A stretch of DNA of 64,000 bases from Pseudogulbenkiania subflava DSM 22618 (GCF_900177275.1 NZ_FXAG01000005.1:62001-126000); one strand, 5' to 3'. Shown: positions 18,544 to 29,466, numbered from the stretch's first letter. The notes: generated by a model from the letters alone, not told the origin. Program-made: numbers and translations.

Positions 18544-19713
18544 ATGACCGCTTCCGTTCGTGACCTGCTCGCCACGCTGGTGGCGTTTGACACCACCAGC
18601 CGCCATTCCAACCTCGAACTGATCCGCTGGGTGCAGCGCTATCTGGACTCGTTTGGCGTGTCGTCGCGGCTGACCTTCAATGCCGATGGCAGCAAGGCCA
18701 ATCTGTTCGCTCAAATCGGGAACCCAGAGCTGCCGGCCGTGGTGCTGTCCGGGCACACCGACGTGGTGCCGGTCGATGGCCAGGCGTGGCAGACGCCGCC
18801 GTTCGAACTGGTCGAGCGCGAAGGCAAGCTGTACGGCCGCGGCTCGGCCGATATGAAGGGCTTCATCGCCTGCGTACTCGCCAAGGTGCCGTTTTTCCTC
18901 GAGCTGGCCGACTCCGGCCGCCTGACCCAATCGGTCGGCATCGCCTTGTCCTACGATGAGGAAGTCGGCTGTCTCGGCGTTCGAGGACTGATCGACGACC
19001 TGCAGCAATCCGGCATCAAGGTGGCCGGCTGCATCATCGGCGAGCCGACCGACATGAAGCCGGTGGTCGCGCACAAGGGCATTGCCCATTACCGCTGCCA
19101 CGTGAGCGGCCGCGCCGCGCATTCCTCGCTGACGCCGTACGGGGTCAACGCCATCGAGTACGCGGCCCGGCTGATCACGCACATCCGCAAGCTGGCCGAC
19201 ACCGAGGCGTCGTTCGGGCATCGCCATACCCTGTACGATGTACCGTTCACCACCTTGCAGACCGGCACCATTCAGGGCGGCACCGCGCCCAATATCGTCC
19301 CCAAGGACTGCGAGTTCGTGTTCGAGTGTCGCTGGCTGCCGGGCGACCAGCCGGAACGCTACGTCGACTCGGTGCGCGACTACGCTTCCAACCTGCTGGA
19401 AGAGATGCGTGCGGTGGCAGAGGAGAGCGACATCACCATCGAACCCACCGTGTACTGCCCGGCGTTCGAGGCGGTGCCGGAGAGCGCCGTGATGCAGTAC
19501 GTCGAGACGCTGACCGGCTGCTGTCAGGGGGAAGGTGTGGCCTACGCCACCGAGGCGGGCCTGTTTCACGCGGCCGGCATGCCGAGCGTAGTGTGTGGTC
19601 CGGGCTCGATCCGGCAAGCCCACCGTCCGGACGAATACGTCGAGGTCGAACAGCTCTACGCCTGCAGCGAGTGGCTTGCCAGACTGGGCGATTTGCTGTG
19701 CTCTCCTGACTGA
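18544..19713 (+). CDS. argE: Acetylornithine deacetylase
   Basis: The 389-residue M20-family zinc peptidase fits ArgE, which removes acetate from N-acetylornithine in arginine synthesis. The metal-binding His and Asp are in LSGHTDVVPV, with YGRGSADMKGF following. The catalytic Glu-Glu is in SYDEEVGCLGV and another metal ligand is in GEPTDMKPVVAHKG. The dimerisation domain is intact. I chose the ATG at 18544 (MTASVRDLL) over the one at 18511 because the extra 11 residues are not family-like. A tandem TGAC repeat begins in the last codons and contains the stop codon. Confidence 0.92.
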   Translation: MTASVRDLLATLVAFDTTSRHSNLELIRWVQRYLDSFGVSSRLTFNADGSKANLFAQIGNPELPAVVLSGHTDVVPVDGQAWQTPPFELVEREGKLYGRGSADMKGFIACVLAKVPFFLELADSGRLTQSVGIALSYDEEVGCLGVRGLIDDLQQSGIKVAGCIIGEPTDMKPVVAHKGIAHYRCHVSGRAAHSSLTPYGVNAIEYAARLITHIRKLADTEASFGHRHTLYDVPFTTLQTGTIQGGTAPNIVPKDCEFVFECRWLPGDQPERYVDSVRDYASNLLEEMRAVAEESDITIEPTVYCPAFEAVPESAVMQYVETLTGCCQGEGVAYATEAGLFHAAGMPSVVCGPGSIRQAHRPDEYVEVEQLYACSEWLARLGDLLCSPD

Positions 19714-19738
19714 CTGACTGACTGACTGACTGACCGAC
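19707..19738 (+). repeat. Tetranucleotide tandem repeat (TGAC)7 plus one imperfect unit
   Basis: Seven perfect TGAC units (19707-19734) are followed by CGAC. The repeat overlaps the argE stop. Because TGA occurs in every frame of a TGAC array, slippage would not extend the protein, so this is not an on/off switch for argE. Confidence 0.95.
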
Positions 19739-19890
19739 TTGCTTGCAGCCCGCGGGCGGGATTGTCCTGGCCGCGCTCGCCCGGTGGGATGGACAAATGC
19801 CGGTTTGGCAGCCTTGCGGTTTTGCCGTTAGACTCTGCCGCGCGGCGCGAGACTGTGTCGCCGCAGTCTGAACCACTCCCTTAGAGCATC

Positions 19891-20283
19891 ATGACCGATC
19901 ACGTCGTCGCACCCAAACGCATCACCCTGTTCAACCATCCCGCCGTCGAGCCGTCCGTCGACTATCCGCGTTCGGACAGGCTGTTGTCCGGCAATCCGCG
20001 TCGCCTGACCTGGAGCCATTTCGAGAACCCGACCGGTGAAGTGAGTGCCGGCATCTGGTCATGCGAGAAAGGGGCCTGGCGCATTGTCTTTGCCGAGCAC
20101 AAGGACGAGTTCTTTGCCGTGATCGAAGGTCACGTCCGGCTGCACGAGGCCGATGGGCAGGCGGTGGACGTCCGTGCCGGTGAGGCCGCGGTCATTCCCG
20201 CCGGCTTTACCGGGGTGTTCGAGGTGATCGAGCCGGTGCGCAAGTATTTTGTCGTGGTGGAGCGCAGCGCCTCTCACGCCTGA
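19891..20283 (+). CDS. Cupin-domain protein (Cupin_3/DUF861 type)
   Basis: The 130-residue small single-cupin protein has central strands WRIVFAEHKDEFFAVIEGHVRLHEADG and AVIPAGFTGVFEVIEPVRKYFVVVE, typical of the (S)-ureidoglycine aminohydrolase-like/DUF861 group. No classic HxH metal motif is seen; the first cupin motif has EHKDEFF. The function is unknown. The last 10 bases overlap the 3' end of the convergent small membrane protein gene. It follows argE by 177 bp, a gap that holds the TGAC repeat. Confidence 0.85.
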   Translation: MTDHVVAPKRITLFNHPAVEPSVDYPRSDRLLSGNPRRLTWSHFENPTGEVSAGIWSCEKGAWRIVFAEHKDEFFAVIEGHVRLHEADGQAVDVRAGEAAVIPAGFTGVFEVIEPVRKYFVVVERSASHA

Positions 20284-20555
20284 TCCGGATCGCCCATGCT
20301 GGCAGAGGGCGGCGGCACGGGACAGAAGCGGTTGACGTCCTGCACCGGCTTTTCCAGCAGCAGCACGATCGCGGTGTTGAGTGCACCGAACGACCAGGCG
20401 ATGAGGAAGAATACCGAATAGGCCGTCAGCTTGTCGGCGAACAGCCGGGCACCGTGCAGGCTCAGTTCGTAGGGATCGAAGATCGAGAAGAACATCATGG
20501 TGGCGAAACCGGCGATCAGGAACGATGGCCAGAACAGCAGGATGGCTTTTTTCAT
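20274..20555 (-). CDS. Small inner-membrane protein of unknown function
   Basis: The 93-residue protein has two hydrophobic helices, about residues 4-26 (ILLFWPSFLIAGFATMMFFSIF) and 46-67 (AYSVFFLIAWSFGALNTAIVLLL). A cytosolic Pro/Cys-containing tail ends DPDQA. Length and pattern resemble conserved hypothetical membrane proteins of Betaproteobacteria. No function can be assigned. Confidence 0.7.
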   Translation of the reverse strand: MKKAILLFWPSFLIAGFATMMFFSIFDPYELSLHGARLFADKLTAYSVFFLIAWSFGALNTAIVLLLEKPVQDVNRFCPVPPPSASMGDPDQA

Positions 20556-20580
20556 AACGACAACACCCCTTTGATCATGG

Positions 20581-20589
20581 TTGGCCGAA
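20581..20589 (+). repeat. Intergenic copy of the GGTTGGCCGAAG motif
   Basis: This is an exact 12-mer copy (20579-20590 with flanks), followed by GCCGGCC, so it could form a short hairpin. It lies in the spacer between the small membrane protein gene and the GGDEF-EAL terminator. It is listed as a representative of the motif family described in the findings. Confidence 0.85.
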
Positions 20590-20633
20590 GCCGGCCTTCC
20601 TGTTCCAGCCTAGTCAGGGAGTGGGGCAAACGC

Positions 20634-20659
20634 AAAAAGCGCCCGAACCTCCGGGCGCT
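20634..20659 (-). terminator. Rho-independent terminator of the GGDEF-EAL gene
   Basis: On the minus strand, an 8-bp stem (AGCGCCCG/CGGGCGCT) with a 6-nt loop is followed by a T-run. It lies 60 nt past the stop of the GGDEF-EAL gene. Confidence 0.85.
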
Positions 20660-20718
20660 GCCTGGGCCGGGCCCCGGCCGCCGTTCTCGTGGTGCCGGGC
20701 CTCATTGGCGGGTGGGCA

Positions 20719-22827
20719 TCAGTCTGGCCAGCGCTGCAGGAGCTTGAAAAACTCGTCCTCGGGAAGCGCCCTGGAAAACCAGTAGCCTTGGCCAAAATCA
20801 CAGCCTGCCGCGCTCAATAAATCCCGTTGCTCCCTCGTCTCGACCCCCTCCGCCACCACCCGGAGGCCAAGCTTGTGGGCCATGGCGATGATGGCTTCGG
20901 TGATGGCCTGGTCACTGGGGGTGGACGTCATGTCGCGCACGAAGGACTGGTCGATCTTCAGGTAGTCGATATCGAGCCGCTTCAGGTACGCCATGGCTGA
21001 GTAGCCGGTCCCGAAATCGTCCAGCGAGACCTGGATGCCCGCCCTGCGGAATTGTTGCAACTTGCTGGTGACGTCCGGACGCTCGTCCAGCAACAGCCCC
21101 TCTGTGATTTCGATGGCAATGCACTCGGCAGGCAGGCCGATTTCCTGCAGATGGTCGATCCAGGTTTCATGGGCGTGGCCGGTGAAAAACTGGCGTGGCG
21201 ATTTATTGATGCTGATCTGCAGCGACATCCCCGAGGTGGTTCCGTTGCGGCCAGACTCCCACAAGCGCTTGGCCATGCCCGTGGCCTGTCGGAATACCCA
21301 GTCGCCGATCTCGTTGATGAGGCCGATGTCCTCCGCAATCGGGATGAACTGCGCCGGGCTGATCCAGCCCCGGCGCGGGTGGAGCCAGCGCACCAGGGCT
21401 TCCGCCTTGACGATTTGCCCGGTGGCGAGATCGACGATGGGCTGGTAGTACACGTCCAGTTGGTCCTGGGCCATGGCGCTGCGCAGGTCATGGCCGAGTT
21501 GGAGCCGTTCCGCAAACTTTGCCTGAATCGACGGTACGAAGTAGCAGAAACGGTTTTTGCCCAAGGCCTTGGCGTGGTACATCGCCTGGTCGGCGTTGAT
21601 CAGCAGCGTATCCATGTCCTGCGCGTCTTTGGGATACAGGGTGACACCGATACTGGCCGAGACATAGGCCACGTCAGCCCCCAACTGGAATGGTCTGCTC
21701 AGTGTTTCGATGATCGATTGGGCTACCTGCTCGATCAGCGTCGGTTGCGGCAGGTTCTCGAGGATGACCGTGAATTCGTCACCTCCCAAGCGGGCTACCA
21801 GGCCCGCCTCGCGCACGCAGTCGGCAATGCGCTGGCCGGCTTGCGACAGCAGCTGGTCTCCCACCTTATGCCCCAGCATGTCATTGACCTCCTTGAAGCG
21901 GTCGAGATCGATGAACATCAGTGCCAGCGTGCTGCCCGAGCCTTTTGCGTGCTCGATGCCCTGCTGTAGCCGCTCGAGGAAAAGGCGGCGATTCGGCAGC
22001 TCGGTCAAAATATCGTAATTGGCCTGGCGCCAGATGGTTTTCTCGCTTCGTTTGCGGTCGGTGATGTCGAGAATGACGCCCACCAGGCCGCCAAGCTGAC
22101 CTCCCGACTTGTTGAAGGTCGCCTTGTAGAACACGACGTTCTTGAGTGCCCCGTCGGTGGACTGCACTTCGGCCTCGTAGGTCTGGGTGCCGGGGGCGTC
22201 GAACAGGGCTTGGTCGGCGGCGTGGTAGCGTTCGGCCAAGTGGCGGGGGGAGATGCCGAAAACCGATTTGCCGATGAGCTCTTCACGCGGGAGTCCGATA
22301 TAGCGCTCGAACGCCTCGTTGCAGCCCAGATAGCGTCCCGCCTCGTCTTTGTAAAACACAGGACTGGGGATGGTTTCGATGAGCTGGGAGGTGAAGTTCA
22401 GTTGCTCTTCCACAGCGCGTTCGGCTTGGCGGCGGTCGGTATTGTCGATCATCATGCCGATGATCGCCGGCCGGCCGGCAAACTCGGTACGGATGCCGAA
22501 AACCTCGACCTGTATACGGCGGCCATCTTTGCACAGACCGTCGAATGAATAGCGGCTGGTCGTTGCTTCGTTGTTGATCCGGCGGTCGATGGCTCGTTTG
22601 GCGATATGCCGAAACTCTGGCGCCGTCAGGTCCATCGGTCCGAGTGTTCCGCACAACTCCGCCTGCGTGTAGCCGAAAAGTTCGGCCAGATGGGTGTTGG
22701 TGTAGAGGAAGCGGTTGTCCTGGATGATATACACCCCGACCAGATCGTTGTGAAGGAGTTCGAGGAACAGGCTGTCCGCCTCTCGCAGCAGGTCTTCGGT
22801 CAGTGCATTGAGGCGGGAGGCTTCCAT
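20719..22827 (-). CDS. PAS-PAS-GGDEF-EAL cyclic-di-GMP signalling protein
   Basis: The 702-residue protein from the chosen start (MEASRLNALTEDLL) has two PAS domains (FLYTNTHLAELFGYT and YLGCNEAFERYIGLP with PAC tails), a GGDEF domain and an EAL domain. The GGDEF domain has an intact active site (RLGGDEFTVIL). The inhibitory I-site position reads REAG rather than RxxD. The EAL domain has AEALVRWLHP, DDFGTGYSAMAYL, KIDQSFVRDM and EGVETREQ, so all key catalytic motifs are kept. It may both make and degrade c-di-GMP, with PAS domains sensing redox, oxygen or small ligands. There is no membrane segment. The start is uncertain because no clear ribosome site is seen; the frame is open up to 22938. 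Confidence 0.9.
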   Translation of the reverse strand: MEASRLNALTEDLLREADSLFLELLHNDLVGVYIIQDNRFLYTNTHLAELFGYTQAELCGTLGPMDLTAPEFRHIAKRAIDRRINNEATTSRYSFDGLCKDGRRIQVEVFGIRTEFAGRPAIIGMMIDNTDRRQAERAVEEQLNFTSQLIETIPSPVFYKDEAGRYLGCNEAFERYIGLPREELIGKSVFGISPRHLAERYHAADQALFDAPGTQTYEAEVQSTDGALKNVVFYKATFNKSGGQLGGLVGVILDITDRKRSEKTIWRQANYDILTELPNRRLFLERLQQGIEHAKGSGSTLALMFIDLDRFKEVNDMLGHKVGDQLLSQAGQRIADCVREAGLVARLGGDEFTVILENLPQPTLIEQVAQSIIETLSRPFQLGADVAYVSASIGVTLYPKDAQDMDTLLINADQAMYHAKALGKNRFCYFVPSIQAKFAERLQLGHDLRSAMAQDQLDVYYQPIVDLATGQIVKAEALVRWLHPRRGWISPAQFIPIAEDIGLINEIGDWVFRQATGMAKRLWESGRNGTTSGMSLQISINKSPRQFFTGHAHETWIDHLQEIGLPAECIAIEITEGLLLDERPDVTSKLQQFRRAGIQVSLDDFGTGYSAMAYLKRLDIDYLKIDQSFVRDMTSTPSDQAITEAIIAMAHKLGLRVVAEGVETREQRDLLSAAGCDFGQGYWFSRALPEDEFFKLLQRWPD

Positions 22828-23103
22828 CAGGTGGCAATCACAAGGGGTGGATCTGTCCCGGTCGGGATAAACCATGGGTTGGATAGGTGGCTGAGCGACT
22901 CGTCGGCGGCGGTAAAATACCGTGCCCGAATCAGCCACATTCTACTGCATCTATCCGGGATACTTGCGGACTCGTTAGCGAAATCGTGGCCGGTAAGCGG
23001 ATGACGGTGCGGCAGGCTGTACTGTGTTCGACGGTCACCGGCAAGGCGGAAGACCTGCCGTGCGGGCTTGCCTTTACGTCTGCGGGATGGGTGAAACAAC
23101 CGC

Positions 23104-23136
23104 AAAAAAGCCCTCACCGTATCTCGGCGAGGGCTT
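23104..23136 (-). terminator. Rho-independent terminator of the TRAP operon
   Basis: On the minus strand, AAGCCCTCGCC pairs with GGTGAGGGCTT and is followed by six T. It lies 28 nt past the dctP stop. The rest of the 336-bp gap (22828-23163) should carry the promoter of the GGDEF-EAL gene; I see no other feature in it. Confidence 0.88.
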
Positions 23137-23163
23137 GGCGCACCCGGGGCAGGGCGGGCTGGT

Positions 23164-24249
<1,086 letters not shown>

Positions 24250-24326
24250 GTTATATCTCCTTTGTTGTGCACTGCTGTCATCAGTGGAGCAGTCGGGCCG
24301 CCCCTGCTGAAGGAATATTCCTGGTC

Positions 24327-25835
24327 TCATTTGCCTTCGCCGGTCAGCTGCTTGAGCAGCTCGGCGCTCGAGTCGCTGGCGGTTTCACCTGCAGGGGCCG
24401 AGCTTTCCTCGGGGGAGGAAGGAATCTCGATGGCTCCCGCTGAGGCCGGGGAGGTGGTGTCGCCCATCTGCTGCATCGTGGCTTCGGCCTCGCTGGCACT
24501 GGTCAGCGCTTCATGGCCGACGAACGACGTCACCAGCGCCGGCATGGCAATGATCAGGCCCACCATGAGAAGCTGGATCACGACGTAGGGGATGGCTCCC
24601 CAGTAGATGTCGGTGGTTTTGATTTCCTTGGGGGCCACGCTCTTCAGGTAGAACAAGGCAAAACCGAACGGTGGGTGCATGAACGAGGTCTGCATGTTGA
24701 CCCCCAGAATCACGCCGAACCATATCAGGTCGATCCCCAGTTTCTGGGCCACTGGAGCCAAGAGCGGCACCAGGATGAAGGCGATCTCGAAGAAATCGAG
24801 GAAGAAGGCCAGAAAGAACACCAGCAGGTTGACCACGATCAGGAAGCCGGTCGGGCCACCCGGCAGCGAAGTCAGCAGGTGTTCGACCCAGCGGTCGCCA
24901 TCGACTCCAAGGAAGGCGATGCGGAATACCCTGGCACCGATCAGGATGAACACCACGAAGGTGGAGAGCTTCAGCGTGGAGTCCATGGCCTGCTTGAGCA
25001 GCGATACGCTCAGGCGCCGGTTGAGGAGGGCCAGAATCAGTGCGCCGACCGCCCCCATGGCGCCGCCCTCGGTCGGGGTGGCGATGCCGAGGAAGATGGT
25101 GCCCAGCACCAGGAAGATCAGCAGCAGCGGCGGCACCATCACGAACAGGGCGCGGCTGGCCAGCGCCAGCCCGTGCAGGGTGCGCGCCTCGGCGGGCAGG
25201 GCCGGCGCCCAGTGTGGCCGCACCATCGTCACGGCGAAGATGAACACCGCGTAGAACAAGCACAACAGCAGGCCCGGCGCCATCGCCCCGGCGTACATGT
25301 CGCCCACCGAGGTGCCCAACTGGTCGGCCAGCACGATCAGCACCAGGCTGGGTGGGATGATCTGCGCCAGCGTGCCGGAGGCCGCGATGACACCGGTGGC
25401 GATGCGCTTGTCGTAGCCGTAACGCAGCATGATCGGCAGCGAGATCAACCCCATCGAGATCACCGAGGCGGCCACCACGCCGGTGGTAGCGGCGAGCAGG
25501 GCGCCGACGAAGATCACGGCGAAGGCGAGCCCGCCACGGATGCGGCCGAACAACTGGCCGATGGTGTCGAGCATGTCTTCGGCCATGCCGCTGCGCTCGA
25601 GGATCAGCCCCATGAAGGTGAAGAAGGGGATCGCCAGCAGGGTGTCGTTCTTCATGATGTCGAACACCTGGCGCGGCAGGGCTTGCAGCAGCTCGGGGCG
25701 CAGCAGATCGAAGTGAATGCCGATCCAGCTGAACAGCAGGCCAACCGCACCCAGCGCGAAAGCCACCGGGTAGCCGATCAGCAGGAACAGGATCAGCGAC
25801 CCGAACATCACGGGAGCCATCATTTCCAGGTTCAT
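24327..25835 (-). CDS. TRAP transporter large permease (DctM)
   Basis: The 502-residue membrane protein has about 12 hydrophobic segments and the family's conserved blocks (LIGYPVAFALG, GVVAASVISMGLISLPIMLRYGYDK, ASGTLAQIIPPSLVLIVLADQ, ATPTEGGAMGAVGAL, LGVNMQTSFMHPPFGFALFYL). It is the elevator-type subunit for sodium-driven solute uptake. The start overlaps the dctQ stop by 4 bp (ATGA). After the last TM the protein carries a Ser/Ala/Glu-rich tail of about 65 residues, longer than most DctM proteins, of unknown role. Confidence 0.92.
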   Translation of the reverse strand: MNLEMMAPVMFGSLILFLLIGYPVAFALGAVGLLFSWIGIHFDLLRPELLQALPRQVFDIMKNDTLLAIPFFTFMGLILERSGMAEDMLDTIGQLFGRIRGGLAFAVIFVGALLAATTGVVAASVISMGLISLPIMLRYGYDKRIATGVIAASGTLAQIIPPSLVLIVLADQLGTSVGDMYAGAMAPGLLLCLFYAVFIFAVTMVRPHWAPALPAEARTLHGLALASRALFVMVPPLLLIFLVLGTIFLGIATPTEGGAMGAVGALILALLNRRLSVSLLKQAMDSTLKLSTFVVFILIGARVFRIAFLGVDGDRWVEHLLTSLPGGPTGFLIVVNLLVFFLAFFLDFFEIAFILVPLLAPVAQKLGIDLIWFGVILGVNMQTSFMHPPFGFALFYLKSVAPKEIKTTDIYWGAIPYVVIQLLMVGLIIAMPALVTSFVGHEALTSASEAEATMQQMGDTTSPASAGAIEIPSSPEESSAPAGETASDSSAELLKQLTGEGK

Positions 25836-26386
25836 ACGTGTTCCTCCTTGTGCGGATCCAGCGTCTGCTCGGTCGGATCGGGAGCCAGCCCCTGGAGGAA
25901 ACCCACTCGCTTGATGATCTCGGATACCCCCTGCAGCAACAGCAGCGTGAAGCCGATCGGGATCAGCATCAGAACCGGCCAGCGGATCAACCCGCCTGGG
26001 TCGGACGACATCTCTCCGCTGCGCAAGGCGTCCATGAAGATCGGCCAGCCGTACCAGGCGATGATGGCCGTCATCGGCAGCAGGAACAGCACGGTGCAGA
26101 CGATGTCGAGCACCGCCTGGCCGCGCTTGGAGAGCCGGCCCGCCAGGAGGTCGATGCGAATGTGCTCGTTGCGTTGCAGGGTATAGGCGGCAGCCAAAAG
26201 AAACATGGCCGAGAACAAATACCACTGGATTTCGAGAAAGGCGTTGGAGCTGACGTTGAACAGTTTCCGGATAACGGCGTTACCGGCGCTGATGAGTACG
26301 ACGACCAGCACGATCCATGAGGCGGAACGGCCGATGCGTGCGGTAATCCCGTCGATGAGACGTGACAAGGCGAGCAACGAGTGCAC
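25832..26386 (-). CDS. TRAP transporter small permease (DctQ)
   Basis: The 184-residue protein has four TM segments with the DctQ signature region (FLEIQWYLFSAMFLLAAAYTLQRNEHIRIDLL). It is the scaffold subunit for DctM. It starts at GTG with an AAAGGAG ribosome site 6 nt upstream. It is the first gene of the dctQ-dctM-dctP operon. Confidence 0.92.
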   Translation of the reverse strand: MHSLLALSRLIDGITARIGRSASWIVLVVVLISAGNAVIRKLFNVSSNAFLEIQWYLFSAMFLLAAAYTLQRNEHIRIDLLAGRLSKRGQAVLDIVCTVLFLLPMTAIIAWYGWPIFMDALRSGEMSSDPGGLIRWPVLMLIPIGFTLLLLQGVSEIIKRVGFLQGLAPDPTEQTLDPHKEEHV

Positions 26387-26580
26387 GTAAGTCTCCTTTG
26401 TAGTTCTTCCTGATGCCGCCGCCGGTGGGCGGAACCTTATTGTTATGGCGAGCGTTGTGCCGGTCTGTGCCGGTTCGGGCTATCTAAGCACATGGAATAG
26501 TCTTTGAGAAGGCGTTTAGGTATGCGGGTTTACCCTTGGCGGTGCCAGGTTGCCCTGTCGCGAGCGAAGGAAGGGGATGG

Positions 26581-26627
26581 AAAAAGCGGTGCGACCCGTG
26601 CCCGGACTCGGACAAGGGGCGCACCGC
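26581..26627 (-). terminator. Rho-independent terminator of acnA
   Basis: On the minus strand, an 8-bp stem (GCGGTGCG/CGCACCGC) encloses a 26-nt loop that can itself pair (CCC with GGG). A run of five T follows. It lies 32 nt past the acnA stop. Confidence 0.78.
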
Positions 26628-26658
26628 CTGGTGGTTCAGCGGAGCGGGCGGGCGGGGG

Positions 26659-29466
26659 TTACTGCATCAGTTCCCGTAATACGTAGGGCAGGATGCCGCC
26701 GTGGAGGTAGTATTCGACCTCGATCGGGGTATCGATGCGAGAGCGCAAGATGACGTCGCGCCGGCTCCCGTCCGGGCGGGTGATGCGTAGCGTCAGTTCC
26801 TGTTGAGGCTTGAGGCCCTGCTCGATGCCGACGATGTCGAAGCTGTCGTCACTGCCGAGGCCCAGGCTTTCCCAGCTGTCCCCATTCTGGAACTGCAGTG
26901 GCAAGACCCCCATGCCGACCAGGTTGGAGCGGTGGATGCGCTCGAAGCTCTTGGCCACCACGGCCTTGACGCCCAGCAGCTGGGTGCCCTTCGCGGCCCA
27001 GTCGCGGCTGGAGCCGGTGCCGTATTCCTCGCCGGCAAACACCATGGTCGGGGTGTCGCGATGGCAATACTTCATCGCCGCGTCGTAAACCGTGGTCTGG
27101 TGGCCGTCGAACAGGGTGTAGCCGCCTTCGACCCGGCTGCCGTCGTCCTTGGCCGGCAGCATCAGGTTCTTGACGCGGACGTTGGCAAAGGTGCCGCGGA
27201 TCATGACGTCGTGATTGCCGCGCCGGCTGCCGTAACTGTTGAAGTCTTTTTTCGCTACCCCTTCAGCCAACAGGTACTGTCCGGCCGGGGTGCTGTCACG
27301 GAATGAGCCGGCCGGGGAGATGTGATCGGTGGTCACCGAGTCGCCCAGCATCAGCAAGGCGCGCGCACCCCGGATATCGCCGACCTTGCCGGGCTGCATC
27401 GAGAAGCCGTCGAAGAACGGCGGTCGGGCGATATAGGTCGACTTCGGCCAGCTGTAGACGTTGCCGAGTGGCGCGGCGATGGCGTTCCACAGGTCGTGGT
27501 CGTGGGTGAAATCGCCGTACCGGCGGCGGAAAGTGTCCGGATCCATGGCGCGCGGCATCAGCGCGGCCACTTCCTCCGAGCTGGGCCAGATGTCCTTGAG
27601 GTAGACCGGCTGGCCATCCCGGCCGATGCCCAGCGGCTCGCGCGTCATGTCGATGGTGACGCGCCCGGCCAGCGCGAACGCCACCACCAGCGGGGGCGAG
27701 GCGAGGAAATTGGCGCGCAGGTTGGGGTGAATGCGGGCCTCGAAGTTGCGGTTGCCGGACAGCACCGCGGCGCAGATCAGGTCGTGGCGGGTGATGGCCT
27801 CGTTGAACTCGGGGCGCAGGTCGCCGGCGTTGCCGATGCAGGTGGTGCAGCCGTAGGCGGCGACGTTGAAGCCGAGCCGGGCCAGCGGTTCCAGCAGACC
27901 GGCCGTTCCCAGGTAGTCGGTGACCACGCGCGAGCCCGGCGCGAGACTGGTCTTGACGCGCGGGTGGACGCTCAGCCCCCTGGCGACGGCCTTTTGCGCC
28001 AGTAGCCCGGCGGCCAGCAGCACGCTGGGGTTGGAGGTATTGGTGCAACTGGTAATGGCGGCGATCAGCACGTCGCCGCTGCCGATATCCATGGCCGGCG
28101 TTTCGGATTCGGTGTCTTCTCCCGGCTCCCTGCGGTCGAGCATGGGGTGGTCGTCGACCATCTCGATCTGGTGGCGCACCGCCGGCACCGGGGCATCATC
28201 GCCGGCTGCGGCGTGGGTGGGATAACGCAGCGGCAGCTCGTCGGCGTGCTTGTTGAAGCCGTTCTGTGCCGCCGGCAAGGAAAACAGGTGGGTGAAATTC
28301 TCTTTCATCGCCGCCAGTTCGATGCGGTCCTGCGGGCGTTTCGGCCCGGCTAGCGACGGCACGATGCTGGAAAGATCGAGCCGCAGCGTCATGCTGTAGT
28401 CGATGTCGCCCGCCTTAGGCACGCCGAACAGCCCCTGGGCGCGGAAATAGTCCTCGAAGTGCTCTACTTCGCTGTCGCTGCGACCGGTCTTCTTCAGGTA
28501 ATCGACCGTCTTCTCGTCCACCGGGAAGAAGCCCATGGTGGCGCCGTACTCCGGGGCCATGTTGGCGATGGTGGCGCGGTCGGTCACGGTTAGGCTGGCG
28601 GTGCCTTCACCGTAAAATTCGACGAACTTGCCGACCACTTTCTGGCGGCGTAGCAGTTCGGTCACAGTCAGCACCAGATCGGTGGCGGTGATGCCTTCGG
28701 CCAACCTGCCGGTGAGTTCCACGCCCACCACGTCCGGCGTCAGGAAGTACACCGGCTGACCCAGCATGGCCGCCTCCGCCTCGATGCCGCCCACCCCCCA
28801 GCCGACCACGCCGACGCCGTTGATCATGGTGGTATGGCTGTCGGTGCCCACCAGCGTGTCAGGAAACACCACGCCGTCACGGATCTGCACGCCGCGGAAC
28901 AGGTATTCCAGGTTGACCTGGTGCACGATGCCGATGCCCGGCGGCACCACCTTGAAGGTGTCGAACGCCTGCATGCCCCACTTCATGAACTGATAGCGCT
29001 CGCGGTTGCGCTCGAATTCGAGTTCCATGTTGAGGCGCAGCGCGTCCGGGCCGCCGTAGTGGTCGATCATCACCGAGTGGTCCACTACCAGGTCGACCGG
29101 CACCAGGGGCTCGATCAGCTTCGGATTCTTGCCCATCTCGTCGGCCACGTTGCGCATCGCCGCCAGGTCGGCCAGCAGCGGTACGCCGGTGAAGTCCTGC
29201 AGCACCACGCGCGCGACGACGAAGGGAATCTCGTCGGTACGCGGGGCGTTCGGCTGCCAGGCGGCTAGCTGACGCACATGTGCCTCGGTGACTTTCTTGC
29301 CGTCGCAATGCCGCAGCACCGACTCCAGCACGATGCGGATCGACACCGGCAGGCGCGACACCGCGCCCAGTCCTGCCTCCTCCAGGGCCGGCAACGAATG
29401 GTAGAGCAGTGGGTTGCCGGGGTGTGTCTCGATGGTCTTGAGGGTATTGAACGGATTATTGTCCAT
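26659..29466 (-). CDS. acnA: Aconitate hydratase A
   Basis: The 935-residue cytosolic [4Fe-4S] enzyme interconverts citrate and isocitrate in the TCA cycle; AcnA is the stress-stable form and an iron-dependent RNA-binding protein when apo. The three cluster cysteines are in [10 protein letters not shown] and [10 protein letters not shown]. Substrate-binding blocks [23 protein letters not shown] and [21 protein letters not shown] are intact, and the C-terminal swivelling domain has [17 protein letters not shown]. The length suits AcnA (about 890) with some extra. It is not AcnD, since no methylcitrate genes are nearby. It lies 71 bp downstream of a LysR gene on the same strand. Confidence 0.95.
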   Translation of the reverse strand: MDNNPFNTLKTIETHPGNPLLYHSLPALEEAGLGAVSRLPVSIRIVLESVLRHCDGKKVTEAHVRQLAAWQPNAPRTDEIPFVVARVVLQDFTGVPLLADLAAMRNVADEMGKNPKLIEPLVPVDLVVDHSVMIDHYGGPDALRLNMELEFERNRERYQFMKWGMQAFDTFKVVPPGIGIVHQVNLEYLFRGVQIRDGVVFPDTLVGTDSHTTMINGVGVVGWGVGGIEAEAAMLGQPVYFLTPDVVGVELTGRLAEGITATDLVLTVTELLRRQKVVGKFVEFYGEGTASLTVTDRATIANMAPEYGATMGFFPVDEKTVDYLKKTGRSDSEVEHFEDYFRAQGLFGVPKAGDIDYSMTLRLDLSSIVPSLAGPKRPQDRIELAAMKENFTHLFSLPAAQNGFNKHADELPLRYPTHAAAGDDAPVPAVRHQIEMVDDHPMLDRREPGEDTESETPAMDIGSGDVLIAAITSCTNTSNPSVLLAAGLLAQKAVARGLSVHPRVKTSLAPGSRVVTDYLGTAGLLEPLARLGFNVAAYGCTTCIGNAGDLRPEFNEAITRHDLICAAVLSGNRNFEARIHPNLRANFLASPPLVVAFALAGRVTIDMTREPLGIGRDGQPVYLKDIWPSSEEVAALMPRAMDPDTFRRRYGDFTHDHDLWNAIAAPLGNVYSWPKSTYIARPPFFDGFSMQPGKVGDIRGARALLMLGDSVTTDHISPAGSFRDSTPAGQYLLAEGVAKKDFNSYGSRRGNHDVMIRGTFANVRVKNLMLPAKDDGSRVEGGYTLFDGHQTTVYDAAMKYCHRDTPTMVFAGEEYGTGSSRDWAAKGTQLLGVKAVVAKSFERIHRSNLVGMGVLPLQFQNGDSWESLGLGSDDSFDIVGIEQGLKPQQELTLRITRPDGSRRDVILRSRIDTPIEVEYYLHGGILPYVLRELMQ

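Noticed and set aside
18103-19623. 506-codon minus-strand frame across dgt and argE
   Set aside because: It is out of frame with dgt and antisense to argE; no motif supports it.
19707-19738. Phase-variable switch of ArgE
   Set aside because: TGAC repeats give an immediate stop in all frames, so slippage cannot change the protein beyond a residue or two.
24513-26186. 557-codon plus-strand frame opposite the TRAP permease genes
   Set aside because: The composition (Gln, His, Asp, Glu) is typical of an antisense shadow. DctM and DctQ on the other strand are clear.
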